Of a stretch of DNA of 64,000 bases, positions 11,320 through 23,600 are shown in pieces. The DNA lies in the NCBI RefSeq assembly GCF_000005505.3, contig NC_016132.3:42670914-42734913 (forward strand), read 5' to 3'. Each line of letters begins with the position of its first letter. The stretch's first letter is position 1. This stretch comes from Brachypodium distachyon (lineage: Eukaryota; Streptophyta; Magnoliopsida; Poales; Poaceae). Below the pieces are notes generated by a model. The model worked only from the letters and a program-made list of their open reading frames with translations, was not told the origin of the DNA and did not search any database. The translations under genes and the position numbers were made by a program.

Positions 11320-11682
11320 TTAGTATCAGATGGGTAATATTTCTCATCGTACTGTAAAATAAATAAACACACACAGCAGCATCCAGGGCGGCCCCATCGC
11401 GCATCCATATCGGATCCAGTCACGTCCATCCGTTCATCGTCTCCAGATTAAAAGCAAAGGACAGAAAATCCAAGTCTCTCTTTTCCTTACGTTGCCCGTC
11501 TCGTCGTCTTCTTCCTCTCTCCTCCCCCAAACCGCTCAACATTAGCAAACCCTTCTCCAAACTGAACTCTCCGCTCCTCCGCAGCCCGCACCGCGCTTCA
11601 ACTACCGCACGCTTGCAGCACCGCCATGCTTAACCACCATCCCGTGATTCATAGCCCCTAGACCCGCATCCCGAATTTCGCC
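11320..11682 (+). promoter_or_regulatory. promoter-proximal region and CT-rich leader of the spastizin-like gene
   Basis: From about 11,460 the sequence turns rich in C and T (TCTTCTTCCTCTCTCCTCCC), typical of a plant 5' untranslated leader running into the ATG at 11,683. No TATA box was seen, which fits a housekeeping-type promoter. The exact transcription start cannot be read. Confidence 0.45.
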
Positions 11683-14600
11683 ATGGCGGCGTTGGAGCGG
11701 GAGGCCGCCCTCCTCGCCCGCGTGGCCGCGAACCACCTCTTCCTCGCGCAGTTCGAGCCCATGCGCGCGGCTCTCCTCAGCCTCCGCCGCCGCGCTGACC
11801 CCGATCTCGCCGCAGACTTCCTCCGCGCGGTCGTCGCTTCGGGGGGCCGCGTCCCCGGCGTGCTCTGGTCGGCTCCTCCCGCCTGCCCCTCCCCCTCCCA
11901 CCTCGCCTGGCTCGCCGCGCTTGAGCTTGCTGCCCTCCCTTCCACTCCCAACCCCGAGGCTCTCCGCCTCAAAGCTGAGTTCCTCATCCTTCTCCAGCCC
12001 ATAGCTGATTACCCCACCACCGGCGCCGAGGCCCAGGGGACGCTCGCGAAGCTGCTGGATTTGGGGGTGGTGAGGCTGAAGCGTGAGGTTGACGGACAAG
12101 GTAAAGCGGGGGTCGGTGCCGAGGAGGTCCCTGTCTCTGAGGAGGATCTGAGGGGGCTCTCGACGGTGGTCCTCGATAATGCGGAACTGTTTGATGCACT
12201 GTGCGTGGGCGTTTCGAGGCAGATCGGATTGGACGGGGGTTTTGGTGCAAATGTGCTCCTGTGGCTGCGACGCAGTGTGCAGCTCGCCCACTTGGATGCG
12301 GTTAAGGCGCTTGTCATGGCTGGTGATGTCGAAAGTGCCATCGGACATCTCCGTTTCCTCTGCCTGGAGAATGGTGTAGAGGAAGACGAGTATAAGTAAG
12401 CTCTATTGCAGCACCTTTAGTTAAATTGTGAATATGAATCGAGTCAACTTTTCTCATGTTACATCTCAACATTTGTTAGCTACAGTTGCAAGCTGAGAAT
12501 TTAAGGGACAAATGAAGTTCTCAACATGTGTGAAATGGTTGGGATCAGTTGTAGTTTTAGATACAATGTGTATTTCTAGCATGAATGTGAGAATTTCTAT
12601 TGGCTAATATATTGTTAACAATTGCATGAAACATCTACCTAGATTACAACTTTCAGTTAACATCGGTGTGTATGCCATACTGATGCCATGGGCGGTCTTC
12701 AGTAGTTCCATTCGTATCAATACTTCCTTGAAAACCACGACCCCCTCTATTCTGGTTGCAATCTATGTTTGTATTGAGATTTGCAGGTTACAAATCTTAG
12801 ATCTGCTTGTTTACCGTCACTCATAATGACAGCTGAACAGGCAATAGAATATCTGGGTTGTGAGATGACATATTTTTCAAGTGTTTAGTGAACTGCTGGT
12901 CTGCTGGACACCAGGTGTTATGCAAGCAAAGTTATCGATATTTTCATATAGCATCACTGTATTCATGTTTGTCGTTCCGGATTAACATGTTCAAGTGATC
13001 AACTATTGGTCTCAGTTCTCATGAAGAATGTCTGTCAGTTTTGTGATAGTTTTGGATATGTTCAATACATTTTGTATATGATTTCTTCATACAGGGTTGT
13101 CCTAGGAGATCTTGTCAGAAAGTGTTGGGAAAGGGCATCAAATTATTCTGGAACATGGTTCGAGTCACGTAATAGGATAACTAAAATGTATGGAGCAACT
13201 CTTCAGTCTAGCAGTCCCCAGCTTGTTCAACTGATTCAGGTATTTACAAAATTGTCATATTGTACAGGCATGGTTCTTTTATATAGTATATAAACTATGA
13301 ACTTGGTTTGCTTGTTTAATTTATATGATACTTTTTTCTGTTGATAACCTGCAACCCACAACAAGGAAAATTTGACTCGCTATTGTAAGTGTACATATAT
13401 TTAGGCCATACACTATGGATCCCAGATTCCAAGTGATTTTAATCCTTTCTTATTATTTTGTGCTTTTGGTAAACAAATAATTAGAGGTGGCCCACTGTAT
13501 GTCCCCAGGTTACTTCTCCATTGTACCTTAGCATGCACATCCCGTAACTCCTAGTTTAGGCTCTAAGATGGACACATCAGCTCCCCCTGTACTATAATAT
13601 TTTAGCTCCTTTTACCATATCTCTTGGTGCCACCTATACATGCCAAAGTTATGCTAATTACTTTAAGTTTTATATATTATTAAAAAGGTAATATTGAGAG
13701 AAATAAGCAGCAGCGTTGGCTATGCTTCCTTAAGCGTCGATGCAAGTTAATCTATCTCTCCTGTAGCTCCTTAGAACCATGGAATGCAGATGCTCTAACA
13801 ATATTTACAGTATGTAGCTTTTTGGGATGCACTATGCAAACTTACTTTTAGATGGTGTTTGATGCTTTCCTTTGCTATTGTTACCACTTACCAGATCATT
13901 CTGGATGGCATCCTTTCTGAAGAATTTGAAGATCACAGCGTCTCTGATGCTCATTGGATGCCTCTTCCTTTCAAAAAGTTTATTGAAACATTTTGGTTGG
14001 AGAGGGATGCTGATTCAGATGACAGGACCATCTTGACTGCAGCTATAACATCCTGCAAGAAAGATTTGTACCATTATTCTCGACTCTCTGGAAAACATGT
14101 CCTTGAAGTTGTCATGGAAACTGCTCTATCTTTAATTAAGAGAGAACAACTTCAAGAAGCTGTTAATGTATGCCATTTTTCAATGAGATACTAGTGTTCA
14201 TATTTTTTTTTAATCTGCTATGAGTGCCATGGTACAAATCACTAGTTTTCTGCCTCGTTAATATCTTCTCGCAAAACTCTTTCTACAGGTTGTCTCGTTA
14301 TTTCCTCTTCTCCAGCCATTGGTTGCTGTCTTGGGTTGGGATATTCTGAAGGGTAAAACATCTCTGCGGAGAAAGCTAATGCAGTTGTTCTGGACAAGCA
14401 AATCCCAAACTCTGCGACTACAAGAGTATTCACATTACCGTACACACACAGATGAGGTACTTCTTTTGTTCCAGAATTATCGTTGGCTTTTTGTGGTATT
14501 GTTTAGTAAAATTATGTGAAGGACCTAGACCACTTCCATTGGCAGACATCCTGCGAAGAGTACTTGTGCGATCTTTTATGCTTTCATCTGGATCTTGCAT

Positions 14601-17600
14601 GCTTCGTTTCCAGCGTGAATTCTGGGCACCCTTGGAGTTTGAGGAATTCATTATTGTTCTCCCAACAAGAGAAAGATTCAGATGTTAGTGCCGAGACATT
14701 GGACCCCTTTGTTGAGAACATGATACTTGAGCGGTTAGCTGTTCAGACTCCCATGAGAGTGAGTTCTAATTTCTCTTATATCTGAATTTTGTGGTCTCAT
14801 TTCTTACGAATTCCCTCATCTATATTTGGTCCCATGTTGGGTGCAAAAGTAATGTTTGGTTTTCCAGTTGATAGATCAATACCTCTTTTCCTTTTGACTT
14901 ACAGGTACTGTTTGATGTGGTCCCAGGAATAAAATTTCAAGATGCAATTGAGCTTATTGGTATGCAGCCACTTTCTTCAACAACTGCAGCTTCAAAGAGG
15001 TTCACAACCATCTCTGTTATCACATTGTAACTGCTAGCCTGGATGTATTTTGACTTCTATGCTTAATGCTTTCTGCTGCATAAAGATCTTCCTGTCCTTG
15101 ATCTATTCTCTGAGAATGCCTGTGCCCCTTCTGCTACTTTGCTTATGCCTTAAGCCTGTTAGAAGTTGTCTTAACACTACTTTACCAAACAAAACACCAG
15201 AATAAGCTTGGGTTAATTTGCTGTATCGTTCGATGATGGATCGACATTATTCTCATGAGTAGTTTGTTTCATGTGGCCTTCTTGTACCTATGACAGGATG
15301 CACGACATTGAGCTGATGCACATGCGATATGCTCTTCAGTCAGTTGCCTTTGCTTTAGGAGAGATGGAGAAGTGTGCAGGTCATGGGAATGAGCACCACT
15401 ATCAAATGGCTTTGTCATATTTAAAAGAGATGCAAAATTTTATGGACGCTATAAAAAATACTCCACGGAAGGTCAGCTATCTTTCCCTATTTTTTTATTG
15501 AATGCACTCCTTTAAGGAATTGATGACTTCTAAGAAGCTTTCAAGACTATCATTCTAGCACAAGTCCTCAAATATCATGATCGAATAGTCGTGGATTCAT
15601 ACATCTATAATATCTATACCTATAAAGTTGATCCTCACTAAAATGCATTAATGTTTGCAAGTTCCACATGCAAAGTGTCCACATCATCATCCACATCATG
15701 TGGTGTAGTCCACAAGCAATTCATTTTGGTGGCCCCTATGACTCAACCTTTTATCTCCTAGGACTTCTTACCTTCACGTTGTATGTAAATATTTCAGCAA
15801 GTATAATATCTATGACGTCGATCCTCACTAAAATGCATTTTGTTTGCAAGCTACACGTGCAAAGTGTCCACATAACCATCCACGTCATGTGTTGTAGCCC
15901 ACAAGCAATTCATTTTGGTGTCTCCTTACGATTCAACCTTTTATCTCCTCAGACTTTCACCTTCACGTTGTATATACATATTCAACAATTATCAATATGT
16001 TATGATACTCACTACGTTCCATAATTCTTGTCGAAATATTACATGTATCTAGACGCTTTTTAGGAATAGATACATCCAGTTTTAGGCAAATTTGAGACAA
16101 GAATTATGGGACGGAGGGAGTATGTAATATTTTAGTTCCTGAAGCTTCTCTTTACCGATTTCCCCAAAGTTGTTAATGTTCATGTACATCAAAATTGCTC
16201 CTATTGTTTGGATGATGAAGTCGTTTGGCCTTATAGTATTCATATTTCTTTTGTATTTGATCATATTATTATCATTTGTTCCTAATATCATGTCCAGATG
16301 TGCACACAGAATTTTCCACGGCAACGTGCGGGGAATCACCTAGTTTTACCAAAATGAAAGTACCTGGATTACCGTGTTGTTACACTGTGTTATTCGTAGA
16401 GGTCATTAGTTACATCACATTATGGTGTTGAGAAGAAACCATGGTACACATTTTATGGAAAATGTAGAGTTGCACTTGACAAAGCTAAGATACAATCTAC
16501 GAGATTATAAGAGTGCAATTGGGCTGGTTTTCTCAATTGATTCCATGCTTAATCCAAGTGAACTCAGGTCTCAGGATGATATTTTATTATCCAATCAGAT
16601 TTAGAGTCAAATAATATTTCTTGGATATGATGGTGGAGGAAAAGTCTGCTCCCATTGGAGCCAGCCCCAGGCAGCTCGCGACTGGGCATGCACCGGTGCT
16701 GGACGGTGACCTTGTTGCTTGCCCCATGTCTGGATGTATCAGGGGGCCAGGGCGTGCACCACCAGCTGCGCCGGTGAGGGGCCGAGCGTCGTGGGCGGTA
16801 ACAATGTGGCGGCTGCTCTTGGCCATGGTTTTTGAGTCGGCGGCTAGTTGCCAAGTCTGGGCAGCGGGTGAGACTTGCACCGGCGGCTCGACTCGCCGGG
16901 TCAGTCGTGCGACTCAGAGACTCGCCGGAGACTAGCTCCGACTAGCCGGCGACTGGAAGCTGTGAGCCGCTACTTGGTCCAGTGAGAGCCCGCATGTCAG
17001 GAAAAAATTGGGGCTGTATGTAGGTCGGGAAAGGGCGGGATTCCCCAAAGAAGAGGACGGAAAGGGCGGGGAAGCGGTGGGGAAGACCTGCAAGCAACAG
17101 CGCTGCCACCATCGCCGCCCCAGTTTGGGCCTCGACGGTGCTGCTTCTTCCTCCTCAGGGCGCCTCCGCTGCCTGGCGTTTTACTCCTCCCATGCTCCTC
17201 CAGAAGCCTGCTCCGTGAGCCCAACAGCCCGTGAGACCTGCCGCCCCAACTGCTCCACCTCCACCGCCCCAACTCCTCCTCCGCCACCACTCGCCGGCGC
17301 CCCAGATCAGTCCCCCTCTCCTCTGTTCTTCTCAATTTCTCTTGCGCCCGTGCCTCTCCTCTGTTCTACTCAATTTCTCTTGGTTCTGTGCTGTACCTGT
17401 ATGCTCTGTTCTTCGAGAATGTGTTATGCTATGTTCTAATTTCGGAATGTGTTATGCTCTGTGCACCATGCATGTTTTGCATACAATTTCTCTATTTCTG
17501 ATGCACTAAATGAGCAATAAATATTCATATTGGTCAAGTCGACTTGGGTTGAGTAGTCCAGCCTAGTCACAGACTAGTCTACCTAGTCCCCTAGTCTGTG

Positions 17601-20600
17601 AGAGGGCGACTCGACTTGACTTGGCGACTTGAAAACCATGCTCTTGGCTGGGTCCTTGTTCCGGCAGCTGGACTCCAAGCCATCGGTTGTTGACTTGCTG
17701 CGCCGTTGGCCATGTCCTTTATGGGCCTGTGTGCATTCTGCAGTTCCAAGAGGTCATGCACGTGAGAATGCACCGACGGTGTGCTGCAGAATTGCACCCC
17801 TGGCACATTGACTGTGCGAGCTAGCTTCTAGGGTTGGCTTTGTGGCGGGTGTGAGGAAATCCAAGTGTGGTGTGGCGAAAGAAATCATCTATAACCCCCT
17901 TTCGAAATGAAGGGAGCCAGACCCCAAACATCCGTATGAACAAGATCAAAAGGACACTGTGATAATGACTCACTACTTCGATAAGGCAACTGAATCTGTT
18001 TGCCAAGCTTACATAGTTACATCCCTGACAATCTAGCCACACATCTCCTGGGAAAAACCCCAGAAGACTGCAACGAACGAAAGACAAGACATACGAGATC
18101 TACACAGATGACCAAGACGATGATGCCACTGCTGGAAGGAGCCAGCAGACAAGGGGATTGAGGGGAGAGATTAGCAGCTTTGGCAGGCGGAGGAAAGACC
18201 AAGCTAGTCAAGCTCCCAAAGATGCTAAGTGTCAAGATGCGGAGGGCCAGAACCGAACACCACTCCCATATGGCGATCCTGAACACAACACGAATCGGGG
18301 TCAAGAATGACTCTGCAACCAAGGTCAGTAAGCTGGCCAATGGAAATGAGCTTCATGGTTAGACGAGAATCGTGAGGAACAGATGGTACATGGAAAGACG
18401 AGGTGCCTTTTAGAGGATGAATATGCAAGTTTACTTAATGACTTATTACAGCTGAATGAACTATGAAGTTAGTATGTTCATATGATTCTGTTTATACTTT
18501 GCATTGGGCATCTTAAGCGTATCGTACAAATAAGATTCAGTGAATTCCTTAAGCAGTTATACTTCATTTTGCTACTTTGCTTTGCAGATTTTCATGGTCG
18601 GCATTGTATTGTCATTGTTGCATATGGACGACAGCATCAAATTGTCGCAAGCAGCCCCTTCAGATAGTTCTGTTCGTCATGATTACTATGATAGTATTAC
18701 CGAACCTGAAGGGAAGAACATGGTGATATCTTTTGTTGGGCTTCTGCTTGACATACTTCGTCATAATGTCCAATTAAAAGGCTCTGGTATTGATCAGCTG
18801 TCAAGTACTGGTCCATTGCCTGCTGGCAGACAAGCATTAGAATGGAGACTCAAACATGCCAAACATTCCATTGAAGACTTGGATTGGCGTCTATCTGTTC
18901 TACAACGCCTTCCACCTCTGTCTGGGCAACAATGGAGTTGGAAGGAGGCATTAGTAGTTTTACGTGCTGCTCCCTCAAAATTATTGAACGTGTGAGTTTT
19001 TCTATTTTGTACATTGGTTTCTAGTTGTATTTTATTGTGTGCAGTTGTTTATGCCTCATGTAGGTCAGATTTGATGTGAGTTCTTTGCGCATTACCCAGT
19101 ATGTTTTAGGCTGAGTTTTATCATAAGTATCTATGCATATTGTTAGTACATATGTTAAGGTTAAGTTGTGCAAAAAGTCCATGATTATTCTCTGTGCTTT
19201 CTTCTAAAATAAAAACTGTAGTTCTCTGAGACTTTAAGATTTTGCGCCTCTCTATGGCACATTGTTGTGACAATGTATTGTTCATCATTGAAATTCTTAC
19301 AGATGCATGCAAAGGGCAAACTACGGTATAGGAGAGGAAGCGGTACAGCGGTTTTCTTTGCCTGCTGAGGATAAAGCTTCTCTTGAACTAGCTGAATGGG
19401 TAGCTGGTGCATATAATAGAGCACTGGTATGCTTTTTCTTGCCATTTTTTGGGTTTCTTTATATCGGTTGAGACTTGAGATATTAAAGTGCATCCATATG
19501 TAGCACCTAGAATTCTACACTTCCTTACGCTCTTTCTTTCTCTCACTTTCTCTCTCAGCAGAGGGAAAGGAGAGATGGAAGGGAAATGATTGAAATTGTG
19601 GAAATGACAGAGCTGTGATTTTAAAGCACTATTTACTACCTCTGGTGACAAAAAAAAGTAGAAACTTGGACACTGACTGGCATCGCCTTCAAAATGCAAC
19701 TTGACCTCTTTGTTCTACTGAAGTATATTTGTGAAACCTGATAAAGTTAAGTACCCTTGAAGATGAACCTACTCAAGTACTCATAAGTTTCATATGGACA
19801 ACCTAAATGTTTGACTGCCTTTTCTTACCGGGGTGCATATTAGACCTTTTTCAATGTCATATTCATAATTAGCAAATCTGCAGTGGCAGGTATACTCATC
19901 AATCTCCCTTGGGTACTTGATTGTGGCATGATCGAAGGGAAAATGTCAAAATAGTTTTATGCAGCACCTTCGCCTCGGTTTTTGCTTTCTTCGAAATAAC
20001 TAAATGGTGTTTGACCGTAATAAAACGTTTTGAATTTGTACCAAACTTCTTTCTTATTTCCTTGTTTTATGTTGCCTGAAGGTTAGCAAATTCATTTGTA
20101 TTTTCCAGGTTGAGGATGCTGTAAACCGTGCCACCGACAACACAAGTGCTGCACAGGAATCAGATATTTTGTCATTTCGTGCTCAGCTTGGTCCTCTAAC
20201 TACGGTGAGGATTTGTGATTGATCTGCATTAGATGTTGTTACTGATAGTCATTCTCAGTCTTTGACCTGAAAATAAATCGGAACTTTCAGATTCTGCTTT
20301 GCATTGATGTTGCTGCAACTTCTGCTAGGTCAGGAGAGATGTGTCGATTTCTTCTTGATGAAGTAAGCGTTGCAACTTGTGCACTTCTACATCTTGAGAC
20401 TCTCACTGTTAGTGCGGTATCTAATTTGTCATGAATATTTCTTCATTCTGTTCTGTTGTAGACTTTCTAGTGGAGTGATGGGTTTCCTACAGATAATTTT
20501 TTGGGGAGCTTCGTGGAAATATTGTAGTAGAGTGATGTCATCCCCTTTAGTTTTCCTTTTTTTTCATGGTTATGTAGTGGTTTTCTGAGTTTGAAATTTT

Positions 20601-23600
20601 GAGGGTTGCTTAAGGCAGATTCACCGACCGAATGGGTTCACTTCATGCGTACTGAACTAGTGCCCTAAAGAACTCTACCCCCTCAACTCCACATTTCTGT
20701 CCACCTGCGACACTCGTCTTGTGCTCCATTCCTTGACATGTGCTGCTTACGACTGCCAGAAGGCAGAATATACTACGTCTATCTCCATGTTTTGTCTGAA
20801 TTTTTTGCCTCAAGACAATTCTTATGCCATTTATGTTGGTTCTAGTTATACAAACTGGTCAAGTTCAATCAGATAACTTTATTGCTTTTAGCATAGAGTA
20901 TATAAATTATCTCATTCTCATAATGAAAAAATATAAGTTGACATTTTGTCATTTACAGGCCACAAGTTTGTTGTCTGAAATATTTCCAGGAAGCTCCCCA
21001 AAAATAGGCCCCGCTTATTGGGATCAGATTCAAGAAGTTGCTATCATATCAGTGATAAAGCGCATCCTTCAGCGGCTGAGTGGCATCTTAGATCTGGTGA
21101 GCTCTTATTTTCCTTGGGATCATCTGTAAATTATACAAGGATCATTCTATTGAGCTTGTTCCCCTTCATACTTTTTGGTCTTATCTAGGATGGTCATCCA
21201 TATCTTCAAGTAGTTTTTACAGAAGTTAGTGCCTCTTTGTCAACTGAATCTAGCAGAGTTGGGCAAAAGCAACGTCCACTTGGACTCCTGCATCAGATGA
21301 TTGATGATGCCTTCAAAGGAAAGCGGCAGTTCTTGAATGGTAATGCCTAGTTTATTCACTTCAACTGTAAACCTTTGTGGGCTTGATGTTCTAGTGGCTG
21401 TGGCACTTCTAAACATTTATATTTCAGGTAAGCTCCACAATGTTGCGAGAGCTATTGTTGATGAGGATTCTGATAAAACTTATTCGAAAGAAGGTGCCAA
21501 GTTAGAAAAGAAAGATGTTTTGATATCTGAAAAGGCTGTAGTCCTTGGCTATGGACTCAGAATCCTGAAACAAGCATCTAGAACTGACCCAACGGCTTCA
21601 AGTGTTCCTGAAAGCAGTCAAGAACCCAAAGGTTCTACGAACAGATACTTGGGTCCTGTATCTACCAAGCCATCAACATACTTATCAAACTTCATAATAT
21701 ACATTGCTACAATTGGTGATATAGTTGATGGAACTGACACAACTCATGATTTCAACTACTTCTCATTAGTATATGAACGGCCAAAAGATGTAAGCTTCTT
21801 CATATTTCAGTTCAAGTCTGCACCCCTTTGTTTGTTACTTCTGAAAATGTGAAATGCACGTCCTTAGAAAGTTTTCCTCTTTAAATGACATTTACTTTCT
21901 AATCAGATAATTAGAGTGCCGGTTGTATTTGTAATTACCAAACAAAACGCTAGTTCAGGAAATTCACTCCACCTAGAGGTTTATTTAAGTCTGTTGAAGT
22001 ATAAGTGGATTGCCTAGCCCCTTCCATCAGATCAGTCTTTTGGTTGCGTTGGCTAGCGCATGAAGCTCTTCATGGTATCAGAGCCAAGAGGTCTCGAGTT
22101 TGAGAACCGGTTGCCACAATTAAATTGCAGCGCACTTTCGATCCACGTTTAGGCCTGCGGGAGCCACACGTGAGGGGGAGTGTCGAAGTATAAGTGGATT
22201 GCCTAGCTCCTTCCATCAGATCGGTCTTTTGGTTGCGTTGGCTAGCGCATGAAGCTCTTCAAGTTGCCCTAGTATAATACACTCTAGTAACTCATTATTT
22301 ATTACCTACTATGTAAAAAAACTGAGATAGGCAGGAGAAACTGCCTATCTTTGATTTAAAGAAGAGTGGGGGACTCACACCCAAGACCTCAACAACAACA
22401 ACCTTGTCCCTTGCCTTATCACTAGGCCTCATGGGTGCCCTCTCATTACATTACCTACTATAAAGGGCCACTTTCTTTTACTTTCTTAATGAGAAAATTA
22501 GCTTGGTTCCATTGCTAGGAGGTATATGCTGTAAAATACCATGCATAATGAGGATGATATGTATCCCTGGAACCTTAAGTTTGAATAAACAATAAATACA
22601 TAGTAGTTATAGCTCACTAGGTATCTGTGGGATTTCTGCTATGAGCTTATGTGGTGAATATTTATAAGCCATGTTAGTCGAACATGGCAATGGCCAGCTC
22701 TGACGAGACGACTGCTATGATTTCTCATCCAACCTAAACTTGTATGCATCAACAACAATACCTATAATTTGTTATGGTGTGTATTCTGTGGTTCACTATC
22801 CTTTAGAATTTCCTTCGAGAAAAGAGTGGAATATATTGCTGCAGACAACAACTACATCGTCAGTTTGTATGAGGTGAACCACTTTTTAGAACACAGGGTA
22901 ATTACTGTTCAGTTTTCTTATTCATTTTTTTAATGTGAATCCAGCAATGGAATATTCTGTGCAGTTAGTTTCTTATGTCTTTCCATACTATTCTTAGTAT
23001 CACTGCTAATATCTGTTATCGACTTATCCTTACTCCAAAGTTGTTCCAGAATTCCCATGACTCAAATAATGTTTGTTTGTCATGCAGCTTTTGACTCGGT
23101 TAGTTTTTGAGCATGGAAGTACTGATGCGGCTGCAAAGGTAGCTGACACAATGGGTGTTGATTTTGTCCACGAGATAATATCAGCCTGCGTGCCACCAGT
23201 TCTTCCTCCACGAACAGGACAAGGATGGGCTTGCATTCCTATTTTAACTACCCTTTCTAATATTATTTCGGAAAACAGATCAACAGTCCCAAAGCCCCTC
23301 CCTGCTGATCAAGGATGGAGTCCACATGACTCATCATTGTCTTCTCGTCGGGGGCCCCTCTACCCTCTTCAGTTAAATTTAGTGAAGCATTTGGCCCAAT
23401 TATCATCAGTAAGAGCAGTTTTGGCATGTGTTTTTGGAAGTAGCATACTATCTGGTGACAATGAATCATCTCCTACTTATGTGAAAGATGCAATGCAAGC
23501 CCCTGAAGTTGAGAGGTCATTCTATGAATTTGCTCTCGAGCAATCAGAGAGGTAATGAATAGTCATTTTATGCCATCATGTGCCAGCCAACTTCACTTCT

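Larger units (their letters stand above)
15604..16343 (+). mobile_element. non-autonomous Helitron in intron 7
   Basis: The 5' end reads A|TCTATAATATCTATACC, a form common in grass Helitrons. The 3' end reads CCACGGCAACGTGCGG, a bulged hairpin, then GGAATCACCTAG|T. The element thus lies between A and T as expected. It holds two 190-bp tandem copies and a nested Stowaway MITE and has no coding capacity. Confidence 0.7.

Noticed and set aside
11602..12348. Long minus-strand open frame opposite the first exon of the spastizin-like gene
   Set aside because: It is a GC-rich shadow; the plus strand has the conserved protein with matching splice phase, and the minus frame is Arg/Gly/Glu-rich without any domain.
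22313..22441. Possible tRNA gene
   Set aside because: Only box A and B resemble a tRNA; no acceptor stem or anticodon arm closes, and flanking duplications mark it as a SINE.
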